Of a DNA stretch of 64,000 nucleotides, positions 55,609 through 64,000 are shown piece by piece. The DNA comes from Butyricimonas paravirosa (lineage in GTDB: Bacteria; Bacteroidota; Bacteroidia; Bacteroidales; Marinifilaceae): contig NZ_CP043839.1 in NCBI RefSeq assembly GCF_032878955.1, positions 124,001-188,000 on the forward strand, given 5' to 3'. Made by a program: the position numbers and the translations under genes. Numbering within the stretch: position 1 is the first letter of the stretch; each line of letters opens with the position of its first letter. Under the pieces are notes generated by a model, which was not told the DNA's origin, made no database searches, and was given only the letters and a program-made list of their open reading frames with translations.

Positions 55609-56016
55609 ATGAAAAAGTATTTAATGATTTTATTCGTTCTTTGTGGTTTGGCTTCATTTGGACAAGATAATTTGTATATAACTTTAGTTGGTAATAATTT
55701 CGGTAATCCTATAAAAGGAATGGGTATTTCAGTCCATGAAGCTGGCGGGAAAAATTATCATGGAATAACTGATGTTGATGGAAGGGTTTCGTTTAAGATT
55801 AGTGTTTTTCATCATTTTAATGTATATGTGGAAAATCCGACACTTTGGTATACAAAACCAATTGTTGATTTAATGATGCCTAGTAATCAATTTTTGTTTA
55901 TAACTGTTACAATATTGGGTGATTATCGTTTTTCTCAAAATCAGAGAGAGGAAATAGAAGAGGTGTGGGAATCATATTTTATATTACCTAAAAAGATTTA
56001 TGTAGAAATGGCTTAA
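55609..56016 (+). CDS. Small secreted protein of unknown function
   Basis: A 135-residue protein starting at ATG 55609 (MKKYLMILFVLCGLASFGQ), which gives a clean signal peptide; the longer frame from 55531 overlaps the previous gene and would hide it. The mature part begins NLYITLVGNNFGNPIKGMGISVHEAGGKNYHGITDVDGRVSF, a carboxypeptidase-regulatory-like pattern. No lipobox or membrane helix. Base composition is very AT-rich: 16 of 60 bases are G or C at 55621-55680, against 30 of 60 at 3001-3060. Function unknown; the tandem position with the previous gene suggests related roles. Confidence 0.6.
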   Translation: MKKYLMILFVLCGLASFGQDNLYITLVGNNFGNPIKGMGISVHEAGGKNYHGITDVDGRVSFKISVFHHFNVYVENPTLWYTKPIVDLMMPSNQFLFITVTILGDYRFSQNQREEIEEVWESYFILPKKIYVEMA

Positions 56017-56045
56017 ATATTTTAATAACTTAAAACGCGAGAATT

Positions 56046-59000
56046 ATGAATATCAATCAAATACTATTAATCAGTCACTATGAGGCAAAGCTACTAAGGA
56101 GAAATTGGTTATTCATTTTTCTCGTGTTTTTATTGGTAGGTGGGAGTCTGGCGGCTCAATGGTTTATACAAGTGGACTTTCCTATTCATTTTCTGAATGC
56201 ACTATCTTGTTCGATTCCTTTCGTGAGTGCTTTTCTTTTCAATTTTATTCAGGGAATTTTTATCCTCTTTATAGCGGGTGATTTTATCCGGAGAGATCGT
56301 TCTTTAGACTCTTTTGAATCGCTAAGCACACGTTCTCATGGGAATGGCGATTACGCAATGGGGAAATTACTGGCTGTTGTGGGGAGTTTCGTGGTGTTGA
56401 ACGTGCTGGTCATTGTGATTACATGGGGGTTCCATCAATTTTCTATGCAATCATCTCCTGTTTTTTCCCCGTATGTATTTTATTTCATGACATTAACTCT
56501 CCCTTCTTTATTGTTTTTGGTCGGGATAACTTTGTGGATAACCGTCACGATAAAAATATGGCCCGTGGCGTTATTGTGCTTGATAGGATATATCTTTTTT
56601 AATGTTTTTGTTTTGACGGATTATTTATATGGCAGTTTGGACTATCTGGCGATTTCGATACCTAATGTGTTCTCGGATGCCACGGGAAAACACGTGGGAC
56701 TTTTCCCGTATGTGACTCAACGAATCGCATTTGCCATGTTAGGTATTGCCTTCATGTTGCTATCTGTAGTTAGATTGAAACGTTTACCGAATAATCCCGG
56801 AAATAGACGATGGATACAATGGATGGGGGTTATTGTGCTGATTACAGGAATCTGGGTAGGAGGAACTTATTATTTCCATTTTGAAAAAGACCGACAGAAA
56901 AGACAGGAGTTTGTGAAATTGTACATGGAGTATGCAACACGGAAACGTGTGGAAATTATCCGTCAACATATCGAGTATAGCCAACATCGAACTCGGATGA
57001 TCGTGAATGACACGCTGACTATTCGTAATCCCTACCGGGAAAAAATAGATGGATTTTTCCTTTTCCTGAATCCCGGATTATATGTTGATGACATAACGAC
57101 GGGAGAGACTAGCGTGAATTTCGATCGAAAAGATTTTGCCATATCATTACACCATTCTTTGGAGCCGGGAGAGGCGAAAGAGTTCGTGATTCGTTATGCC
57201 GGAGAAATTGACGAGAGTGTTTGTTATTTAGATATTCCGGATCAGGATTATTACGCGACACAATGGAGTATTAATATTTTGAGATACGGGAAACATACAG
57301 CTTTGGTTGATGATGAATACACGTTGTTAACTCCCGAATGTTTATGGTATCCGACTGTGGAGTTTCAGACATCTCCCGTGGCATTACAATTTGCCGACAG
57401 GTATTTTACGGATTACGTGTTAACCGTTATCCATGATTCAAGTTATACCGTTATATCTCAAGGGGAGGCTTCACAAACGGGGGATGGAACCCGTTTTGAT
57501 CATGCTCACGCATTGCCGGGATTAACATTGTGCATGGGCAGGTATAATAAACGAGAGATTACGATTGACGATACTCGCTTTGAATTGTATTATTTTGATG
57601 AAAAAGGAGCCTTGTTCTCTTCGCTTGAGGCGACTAGAGAAGGGCTTGTGCAAGGAATTGGTGAGGCTAAAGCATATTTTGAAAAACTAACCGGAGAAGT
57701 TTATCCTTTTCATAAATTGGCTTTCATTGAAACCCCGGTTAGTTTTTGTGCTTATCGTGGCGAAAATAGGAAAAGGAGTGAACGGATTCAACCGGAATTA
57801 ATCTTTAAACCGGAAAATTGTTGCGATCAATCAGATTATCTTCCCGTAAAGGAGTATGCGGATAAAAGAGAAAAAGCCGTTACCGGAAGTTCTAGAACAG
57901 AGATCGAAAGTGAGGCGATTCGTAATTTTTGTACGGCGAATGTAGGGGAAGAAATTAGCGTGTTGAGAAAAATGGCGTTGCCGGATTTTATTGCCGGGCA
58001 GCAAATTACACCGGAAATAATAAAGAATCCGGCTTCAATTCTTCCCATGTTTACTGATTTTAGCGATTACATTTATTCTGAAAATTTTCCGGGCATTAAT
58101 CGAATTATGACAGGAATGCGAGCAAATAATCAAGTTGATATACAATGGGAATTATACAAGGTCGGAGAAACCGGTGAACATAAAGCGATACGGACTCTTT
58201 CTTCGCAAAGTTTACGAGATGTATTGAAAGGAACGGGAAAGTCTTGTGATTTAGATGCCATTTACAAGCTAAAAGCCGCTTATTTGAGAAAACAGATTAA
58301 TATAAAAGTGAATCAGGATAGTTTTGCTGTTTTCATGAACAATTTCCGATCTAGGAATTCTTTTTCTCGCGTTACTTTCGAATGTCTGGCGGAAGAATTT
58401 GAACGTGAATTTAATTTCGATCTTGTTGAGGCAACATGCGAATTGTATGACCAACATGGACTTGCCGCACTTCGTGTACAAGATATTGAACAATACACGG
58501 GGAAGGGAAACGAAGGGCCGATGCTTGCTTTCAGTGTATGGAATTCTTCAGACGTGAACGGAATTATTTCCGCGTACACGGATAAAGGCGATGGTTCAAG
58601 AGATTTGTTGAATGTAGGGGATTTTATGATCCGGGCCGGTGAATGTTCCCGGATTTGTTTCCCGTTATCCCATAGTGTAGGAGGTGTGATCTTGCAATCT
58701 AATTTGGCGCAGAATATCCCGGGTAATTATATTTACAATTTCATGGAATTTCCCCAGGAAGCGCTTGTTCATGCGGGACGGAAAAAGTTGGAACCCTCTT
58801 GCTTTTTACCGTCTTCAGGAGAGATTGTCGTGGACAATGAGGATCAAGGATTTCATGTTTTCGCTTCGGAGACGAAAGAATCCTTGTTAGGGAAATTATT
58901 GCAGAATAAGATGATCGTGGAAGATAGTGGGGTCGATTTTCTGACCGACAATGCCCCGGGATGGGTTAGTTCCGTTTATATAGATGCTTACGGTTTTCCA

Positions 59001-59414
59001 GTACGGAGTTTTTTAGGTAAAAAGACGAAAAACAGCCAGGCCCGTGCGGAATGGAAAACGGAAATTCCGGAACAAGGAGAGTATGGGGTGTCTATATACA
59101 AGTTAGACCTGGATTTCAGGTACCAAAGGCAAGCTGATTCAGTGGCCTATTATTACACGTTGGAGCAAGGAGATTATCGTGCGGATATTGTGATGTCGTT
59201 TCTCCGAAATGGACTGCAAAACATTTATCTGTCAGACAATCTCGGACGAAAGGAAGAATATTCTTACCAGCAACAAATGCCTCAATGTGGTTGGATCCAA
59301 GTAGGTGTTCTCCCGCTAGTCAAGGGTAAAGTAAAACTAATTTTACATGATAAAGGGGCTTTCCCGGAACAATTGGTTTTTGCGGATGCGGTGAAGTGGG
59401 TGAAGAAGTCATGA
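56046..59414 (+). CDS. Chimeric protein: ABC-2-like membrane region, M1-like region without HExxH, golvesin-C-like end
   Basis: An 1122-residue protein. Residues 1-280 carry about seven membrane helices and start NINQILLISHYEAKLLRRNWLF, the pattern of an ABC-2 permease. Residues about 290-560 look like the N-terminal domains of M1 aminopeptidases, with VYPFHKLAFIETPVSFCAY and RIQPELIF as in Bacteroidetes permease/M1 fusions. The next part should hold HExxH-E, but no HExxH occurs anywhere, so it is probably an inactive peptidase. From about 970 on, the strands QARAEWKTEIPEQGEYGVSIY to VFADAVKWV resemble a golvesin-C/xanthan-lyase-type domain. I infer a periplasm-facing binding protein; no ATPase gene lies in this locus. 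Confidence 0.6.
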   Translation: MNINQILLISHYEAKLLRRNWLFIFLVFLLVGGSLAAQWFIQVDFPIHFLNALSCSIPFVSAFLFNFIQGIFILFIAGDFIRRDRSLDSFESLSTRSHGNGDYAMGKLLAVVGSFVVLNVLVIVITWGFHQFSMQSSPVFSPYVFYFMTLTLPSLLFLVGITLWITVTIKIWPVALLCLIGYIFFNVFVLTDYLYGSLDYLAISIPNVFSDATGKHVGLFPYVTQRIAFAMLGIAFMLLSVVRLKRLPNNPGNRRWIQWMGVIVLITGIWVGGTYYFHFEKDRQKRQEFVKLYMEYATRKRVEIIRQHIEYSQHRTRMIVNDTLTIRNPYREKIDGFFLFLNPGLYVDDITTGETSVNFDRKDFAISLHHSLEPGEAKEFVIRYAGEIDESVCYLDIPDQDYYATQWSINILRYGKHTALVDDEYTLLTPECLWYPTVEFQTSPVALQFADRYFTDYVLTVIHDSSYTVISQGEASQTGDGTRFDHAHALPGLTLCMGRYNKREITIDDTRFELYYFDEKGALFSSLEATREGLVQGIGEAKAYFEKLTGEVYPFHKLAFIETPVSFCAYRGENRKRSERIQPELIFKPENCCDQSDYLPVKEYADKREKAVTGSSRTEIESEAIRNFCTANVGEEISVLRKMALPDFIAGQQITPEIIKNPASILPMFTDFSDYIYSENFPGINRIMTGMRANNQVDIQWELYKVGETGEHKAIRTLSSQSLRDVLKGTGKSCDLDAIYKLKAAYLRKQINIKVNQDSFAVFMNNFRSRNSFSRVTFECLAEEFEREFNFDLVEATCELYDQHGLAALRVQDIEQYTGKGNEGPMLAFSVWNSSDVNGIISAYTDKGDGSRDLLNVGDFMIRAGECSRICFPLSHSVGGVILQSNLAQNIPGNYIYNFMEFPQEALVHAGRKKLEPSCFLPSSGEIVVDNEDQGFHVFASETKESLLGKLLQNKMIVEDSGVDFLTDNAPGWVSSVYIDAYGFPVRSFLGKKTKNSQARAEWKTEIPEQGEYGVSIYKLDLDFRYQRQADSVAYYYTLEQGDYRADIVMSFLRNGLQNIYLSDNLGRKEEYSYQQQMPQCGWIQVGVLPLVKGKVKLILHDKGAFPEQLVFADAVKWVKKS

Positions 59415-59526
59415 ATGTAGTAATAATCGAGAAGGCGAAAACACTAATATAGAGACGATAATAAATTCAGAATTTAAGTTCTTGCGTGAAGAAATCTAAT
59501 TTGAATAAAAAGTTATAGGAAATCTA

Positions 59527-61851
59527 ATGAAAAAAGGAATATTATTTTTGATATTATTTTTCTTGGTCGTTTGTAAAGGAACTGGACAAATCTTACAAGG
59601 TTATGTCAAAACCTTGGAGGAGAAACCTGTTTCTCAAGCTCATGTTATTTTACTAAATTCAGATTTAAAGGTTGTTGCCCATGCTGTAAGTGGTGATGAT
59701 GGTTTCTTTTTAATCACGTCCGTGAAAAAAGGGGTATATAAATTGAACATATCCTGTGTTGGATTCGAGGTTTTACAACAGAATATTTTGATAGAGGAAA
59801 ATCAAGGGGATTTAGGCGTGTTTAGAATGCAAGAAGGGATTACCTTGGATGAAGTAACAGTGATAAAGCACAAGAAATCTTTAACAACGAAAGTAGATCG
59901 GATCATATATGATGTGGAGCGAGATTCAATGGCCAAAAATTCTGTGGCGATGCAGATACTAGAGAAACTTCCGTTTGTTGATATTGACTTGAAAACGAAA
60001 CAATTACAAGTGATGGGAGGGACGAATTTCGTGATTACGATTAACGGGAAAAAGAATCTTTTTCTTTCGGAGGCAAATCAATATGTGGCTCGACTGTTAC
60101 AAGGAGATAAGATGAAACAAGTTGAATTAATCACCTCGCCACAAGGACAATACAGTGATAAGACTGCCGTGATTAATATCGTGACAAAGGGGAGTTTGCC
60201 GGATGGTATTGTCGGGAATATTATGATTGATTTCGGTAAAGACTTCATTAAACCGAATTTAGGGGTAACTTCAAAAATTGGGAAATTGGTGTATAACGTG
60301 AATTATCAACCGGGATACACCTATTATTCGGAGTTAACAGATAAGACAAAGGTAATAAATTATAGGGATGACACGATACACAGAACGGAATCAGAATTGA
60401 TAACTTGGTCGAAAGATGATTCGCATGAGTTACAATTAAACGCAAGTTACGATTTTTCAGACAATGATTTACTCACCTTTACCGGGCAATACACCTACTA
60501 TCGGGAAAGGGAGTTTCAGGAAGGAAAAACTACGATATGGAATAAAAAAGATAACAAGGTACAAATTTATTCCTTTGAAAATAGAAATATCAACAGAGAG
60601 GAGCGGTGGAATGGAAAAATTAATTATCAGAAGTCGTTCCGGAATAAAGAAGGGAGGCTTTTTACTGCCACGTATGGCGTGGAAAATAATCAAGGGAAAA
60701 AACAGTATGGACAGGAGTTAACAGGGATGTTGGGGATAGAGGATTCTAGGGGAATATTTAAGAATAGCTTGCGTTTAACGGAACACACAACAGGAGTGGA
60801 TTTTACGAATCCAATAAATGAGAAACATTCATATTTCCTGACGGCTAAACTTGTTGCCAGACAGTATCGCAGTGATGAGGAATTGAATTATGATCAATAT
60901 GTTCCGGCATTTCGGGCAAGTTATTCTTTTTCTACAGTCAAAATGAGTTTAAGGGCAGAAGTGAGTTTTGAGAAAACAATAAATGATATGCAATTCAGTA
61001 AGAAGAGCAAAAAGGTACGAAAGAATTTCTTTAATGTAACTCCCAGTGCTTCTGCTATATTTTTATTAAGTCGGAAATCTACGTTTTCAATATTATATTC
61101 AGTGCCTTCTTTCCGACCAGATATTTATTATTTGAATCCTTTTGTAGATCGTTCTGATCCTTCACATTGGAAAGTTGGTAATCCTGATTTAGAACCGGAA
61201 ATATCCCAGTTGCTCTCGATGAGTTATCGCTTTTATACAGAAAAGACGAGTTTAGCTTTTTCAGCAAAGTATAAACATTCGGGTAATGCCATATATCCTT
61301 ATGACTACACGAATGAAACAGGAGCGCTTGTCACGACTTACAGGAATATGAATCGTTCGGAAATGCTTTCTTTTAATATGAACTTTGAATACAAAGTCCC
61401 CGATAAACTTCAAATATGGTGTACGGGAGAGGCAAAATATACGTATTATTCTATCACTAGAAGTAATTTTCCTCTTTGGAATTTTAAAGCAGCTGCGGGA
61501 GTTTATGTTACATTATTCAAAAAGGCAACTCTTGGAATTATTGGTAATATTCGTCCTATGTCAACGTCTGTACAACATACAAAATTTGAATATCTCACAA
61601 CAGCTACTTTGAGAGGAGAATATACTTTTACTTCAAGGTTATCTTTCCTAGTTGATATGGACAAGTTTTTATGGAAACATATCAATGTGGAACACGTGAA
61701 AGAAACAGACTCGTTTTACTACCACAAAGATGAACAATGGCGAGGTCGGTGGGTGTCGTTTACCCTAGTCTATAATTTTGGACGCCTGTGTGATCGTGTA
61801 AAGAAAAGTGGTCGGGGAGTAAAAAATGAAGATAGAGTGAAAGAAATATAG
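59527..61851 (+). CDS. Outer-membrane beta-barrel family protein (TonB-receptor-like, OMP_b-brl_3 type)
   Basis: A 774-residue outer-membrane protein. The signal peptide ends near residue 20 (GTGQ). A carboxypeptidase-regulatory-like domain (about 22-95) precedes a plug-like region with VDRIIYDVERDS and NGKKNLFL, then a barrel with many aromatic strands (NPDLEPEISQLLSMSYRF is typical for the family). It lacks an STN domain, unlike the SusC of the locus, so it does not signal to FecR. A separate uptake or export channel is possible. It lies 112 bases after the chimera and is convergent with the sigma gene, 26 bases apart. Confidence 0.85.
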   Translation: MKKGILFLILFFLVVCKGTGQILQGYVKTLEEKPVSQAHVILLNSDLKVVAHAVSGDDGFFLITSVKKGVYKLNISCVGFEVLQQNILIEENQGDLGVFRMQEGITLDEVTVIKHKKSLTTKVDRIIYDVERDSMAKNSVAMQILEKLPFVDIDLKTKQLQVMGGTNFVITINGKKNLFLSEANQYVARLLQGDKMKQVELITSPQGQYSDKTAVINIVTKGSLPDGIVGNIMIDFGKDFIKPNLGVTSKIGKLVYNVNYQPGYTYYSELTDKTKVINYRDDTIHRTESELITWSKDDSHELQLNASYDFSDNDLLTFTGQYTYYREREFQEGKTTIWNKKDNKVQIYSFENRNINREERWNGKINYQKSFRNKEGRLFTATYGVENNQGKKQYGQELTGMLGIEDSRGIFKNSLRLTEHTTGVDFTNPINEKHSYFLTAKLVARQYRSDEELNYDQYVPAFRASYSFSTVKMSLRAEVSFEKTINDMQFSKKSKKVRKNFFNVTPSASAIFLLSRKSTFSILYSVPSFRPDIYYLNPFVDRSDPSHWKVGNPDLEPEISQLLSMSYRFYTEKTSLAFSAKYKHSGNAIYPYDYTNETGALVTTYRNMNRSEMLSFNMNFEYKVPDKLQIWCTGEAKYTYYSITRSNFPLWNFKAAAGVYVTLFKKATLGIIGNIRPMSTSVQHTKFEYLTTATLRGEYTFTSRLSFLVDMDKFLWKHINVEHVKETDSFYYHKDEQWRGRWVSFTLVYNFGRLCDRVKKSGRGVKNEDRVKEI

Positions 61852-61877
61852 TTTCCTTGATAATATGAAATTTTAAG

Positions 61878-62426
61878 TTAGATGCATAAAAATATGGAAA
61901 GAACGTGTTTTAATCTTTCCCGCATATAGTGATTAGCATTGTTCTTGTGCTTTTTCACTGTATTTATCGATATGTCCAGTAACTGGGAAATTTCTTCATG
62001 AGATTTCCCATGAAGACTGAGTTGGTACACTTCTCGGCAAGAAGGGGAGAGTTCGTTAAAGACGGTTTGGATCATCTGGAAAACTTCTGATTCGACGATG
62101 TTTTCCAGAAAGAATTCTTGATCTTCTTCTTCGAGAACAATTTTCTCGGCATATCGATTCGCAATGTTTCTGCGACGGATGGTATCGACAGAGAAACTAC
62201 GTACGATTTTGTATAAATAAGCTTTTATCGTGCTTTCTGTTTTAAATTCGTTCCTTTTTTCCCACAAATTGAGAAAGGCATCTTGTACTACATCTTCAAT
62301 GGTCGCATCATCATCTACATATTTAGCTGAGAAATAGCGCAATGTTGATGCGTATTTGTCATATAAATAGCGGAAAGCTTTATCGCTGTCTTGTCCCCAG
62401 AAATTTGTTGTTATTTGACTTTCCAT
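61878..62426 (-). CDS. RNA polymerase ECF sigma factor, locus 2
   Basis: A 182-residue ECF sigma factor. Region 2 is visible in DKAFRYLYDKYASTLRYFSAKYVDDDATIEDVVQDAFLNLWEKR (about residues 15-58) and region 4 in LSPSCREVYQLSLHGKSHEEISQLLDISINTVKKHKNNA. It is on the strand opposite to locus 2 and converges on its last gene. The best partner is the FecR at 45483, since each FecR in the window then has one sigma. The upstream region (62427-62520, minus strand) does not show the TAGTACC motif of locus 1, consistent with a different promoter specificity. Confidence 0.93.
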   Translation of the reverse strand: MESQITTNFWGQDSDKAFRYLYDKYASTLRYFSAKYVDDDATIEDVVQDAFLNLWEKRNEFKTESTIKAYLYKIVRSFSVDTIRRRNIANRYAEKIVLEEEDQEFFLENIVESEVFQMIQTVFNELSPSCREVYQLSLHGKSHEEISQLLDISINTVKKHKNNANHYMRERLKHVLSIFLCI

Positions 62427-62577
62427 GTAAATGCCGTATCTTTAAACCAACGATTAATAATAGTAAAAAGTACTGATTTCGTTATGATAAGACCAAATAC
62501 TAACTAGAGCCTCTTTCACACTGAGAATAAAAAAATTAATAAAACATAATTTCATGTGAAAATAACCATTAATAACC

Positions 62578-62585
62578 TATATTTG
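62578..62585 (+). promoter_or_regulatory. Orphan -7 box in the sigma-SPOR gap
   Basis: TATATTTG fits TAnnTTTG but no convincing gene follows within 200 bases; the only short frame after it has ten codons. The 387-base gap (62427-62813) otherwise holds AT-rich sequence and the promoter of the SPOR gene. Confidence 0.3.
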
Positions 62586-62764
62586 TATGATTATTAATCG
62601 TTCGTTTTTTGATAGGAGGATTATGTTTGTTTTGGTATATTGTTATAACAATTAATAATAGCCTAGAAGGGTAAGGTGTGTTAGATTTATCTGTGTTTTC
62701 CTCTTTTTACGTTCATGTAAGAAAAAATCTTTTTTATTCCAATCCAATTCTCATGTATTATCAC

Positions 62765-62772
62765 TAAATTTG
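62765..62772 (+). promoter_or_regulatory. -7 promoter box for the SPOR lipoprotein
   Basis: TAAATTTG fits TAnnTTTG, 41 bases before the ATG at 62814. No clear -33 element. Confidence 0.5.
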
Positions 62773-62813
62773 TCTTTTTAATATAAGATTGATAACATTA
62801 AAAATTGGGAAAA

Positions 62814-63272
62814 ATGAGAATTATTGTATCTGTAATTTTATTGGCATTTATCACTGTCAGTTGCGGTACTAACAAACGTGTTTACGCACCACCTTTTGAG
62901 GAAGAAGAGACAGAGACTGTTGTAGTGAAAGAAAACGTGCAAACCACGGCACAAAATCCCACAAAGAAAACTGAAAATACAAAACCTGTCGTTTCTCGGG
63001 AAGAGAATGTAACTATGACTCACGGGGACGTGTTGAAACGTTATAACGTGATTGTCGGCAGTTTTTCAAACGTGGATAATGCTTTGAAATTACAGGCGAA
63101 ATTGAACGGGATGGGTTATCACAGCATTATCATGAAGAATAGTGCAGGGATGAGTCGGGTAAGTATTGCTGGATTTGACGAAGAGGCATCCGCTCGTGAA
63201 GAATTATTAAAAGTTCGTGAACAATATCCGGAATTTGCTGATGCATGGTTGTTGATTTCCAAGCAAAACTAA
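62814..63272 (+). CDS. SPOR domain-containing lipoprotein
   Basis: A 152-residue protein starting at ATG 62814 (MRIIVSVILL); the earlier TTG at 62805 is less likely. The lipobox VSC (Cys18) makes it a lipoprotein. A Glu/Thr/Pro/Lys-rich linker leads to a C-terminal SPOR domain (about residues 70-150: YNVIVGSFSNVDNALKLQAKLNGMGYHSIIMKN), which binds denuded peptidoglycan glycan strands at the division septum. The neighbouring ftsE gene supports a role in cell division or septal peptidoglycan. The two genes converge on a shared terminator. Confidence 0.92.
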   Translation: MRIIVSVILLAFITVSCGTNKRVYAPPFEEEETETVVVKENVQTTAQNPTKKTENTKPVVSREENVTMTHGDVLKRYNVIVGSFSNVDNALKLQAKLNGMGYHSIIMKNSAGMSRVSIAGFDEEASAREELLKVREQYPEFADAWLLISKQN

Positions 63273-63293
63273 AATACGAGATAAAGATGATAT

Positions 63294-63320
63294 AAAAGGT
63301 CGGCTAAATGCCGACCTTTT
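63294..63320. terminator. Bidirectional terminator between SPOR gene and ftsE
   Basis: AAAAGGTCGGC pairs perfectly with GCCGACCTTTT around a 5-base loop, with A/T ends giving a T-run on both strands. Confidence 0.92.
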
Positions 63321-63325
63321 AAGTA

Positions 63326-64000
63326 TCATATCAATTCAAATCCCACAATATCAGGACCGTTATCATCTTTTTTCTTCGTTTCATCATTTTCAGATAAGAC
63401 ATCTTCTTCGGAGGCATCCCGTGGTTCTTCCGTTATTTTTTCTTCTATTAATACTGTTGTGGGGGCTGTAGTTTCAGACTCCTCTATTACGGGTGTAATT
63501 TCTTGCCCTTCTTGTAAAGTCGGTTCGGTGAGAGAGAGAATTTCCGGATCTTCATCTAAAGAAATAACTTCATGTACAACTGTTGGTTCCTCTATCTCTT
63601 CCGTAGGACTCTCAATATCAATAACGGAATTTTCTGAGATGATTGTTGTCATGGCTGCTTGGTTTTCTGCAAACGAAAAATCTTCTTGAAGAACACCGTT
63701 TTCACATCGGAATACTTTTCCTGGAAAATGTTTTATTAGGTCATATTGGTGAGTGGCGATAACGACAGTCTTGCCACTATCGCAGATGTCTTTCAATAGT
63801 TCAACCAATCGATAGGAAGTTTCCGGGTCAATGTTTCCGGTAGGCTCGTCAGCCAGGATGATAGGAGGGGCATTTAGCAATGCTCGGGCAAGTACGATGC
63901 GTTGTTGTTCACCGCCGGACAATTGGTGTGGGAATTTATCTCGTTTGTCAGGAAGTTCGACTTTATCCAACACTTCGTTTATCCTTTCCTTGATTGCTTT
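63326..64000 (-). CDS. ftsE: Cell division ATP-binding protein FtsE (5' truncated by window edge), with acidic C-terminal tail
   Basis: The frame is open to the window end, so the start and Walker A lie outside. Visible are the signature LSGGEQQR, Walker B PIILADEPTGNID and the switch region VVIATHQYDL, as in FtsE. The ATPase core ends around the segment CENGVLQEDF; about 120 residues then follow that are dominated by Glu, Thr, Pro and Ile and lack fold signatures. FtsE normally ends soon after the core, so this tail is an unusual addition and could bind a partner of the FtsEX complex. The SPOR protein next door fits a division setting. Confidence 0.88.
   Translation of the reverse strand, partial: KAIKERINEVLDKVELPDKRDKFPHQLSGGEQQRIVLARALLNAPPIILADEPTGNIDPETSYRLVELLKDICDSGKTVVIATHQYDLIKHFPGKVFRCENGVLQEDFSFAENQAAMTTIISENSVIDIESPTEEIEEPTVVHEVISLDEDPEILSLTEPTLQEGQEITPVIEESETTAPTTVLIEEKITEEPRDASEEDVLSENDETKKKDDNGPDIVGFELI

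Overview
The window looks like a chromosomal segment of a gut-type Bacteroidales bacterium. The combination of FecR anti-sigma factors, STN-bearing SusC receptors, SusD/DUF4843/PKD-like lipoproteins and ECF sigma factors makes me think of Odoribacteraceae such as Butyricimonas or Odoribacter; that placement is inferred from gene content and was not searched. Several promoters carry the Bacteroidetes -7 box TAnnTTTG, and most genes lack a clear Shine-Dalgarno sequence. Both window edges cut a gene: an S9 peptidase on the left and ftsE on the right.

Left part (1-18 kb). A DPP-IV-like peptidase and a TSCPD-domain protein precede a long same-strand transport and signalling locus: an ABC ATPase, two tandem GldF-GldG-type permease fusions, FecR, SusC, SusD, DUF4843 lipoprotein, PKD-like lipoprotein and an ECF sigma factor. 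A bipartite motif, TAGTACC-N14-GTATT(C/T)T with identical spacing, lies before the ATPase, before fecR and before the sigma gene. It is a good candidate for the target promoter of that sigma factor.

Middle (18-45 kb). This holds a compact type II restriction-modification pair, a GNAT acetyltransferase with a CorA-shaped membrane protein, a quaternary-amine (osmoprotectant) ABC importer led by a beta-barrel porin, a DUF5996 protein, a roughly 183-bp foldback element resembling a MITE, an RND efflux operon that ends in an LpxA-type acyltransferase and faces a Crp/Fnr regulator, an ankyrin-repeat protein, an EamA exporter, a second GNAT, an initiator tRNA-fMet, transketolase, a CYTH protein and a second S9 peptidase.

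Right part (45-62.5 kb). A second FecR-SusC-SusD-DUF4843-PKD-like core is followed by a TlpA-type thioredoxin lipoprotein, two small AT-rich proteins with a carboxypeptidase-regulatory-like look, a 1122-residue chimera (ABC-2-like membrane part, M1-peptidase-like region without HExxH, golvesin-C-like end), an outer-membrane beta-barrel protein, and a convergent ECF sigma gene. A SPOR lipoprotein and ftsE close the window.

The two large loci share the same receptor/lipoprotein/regulator core but carry different inner-membrane modules. The simplest reading is two TonB-dependent uptake systems under cell-surface signalling, possibly for peptides given the two nearby S9 peptidases; the substrate is inference only.
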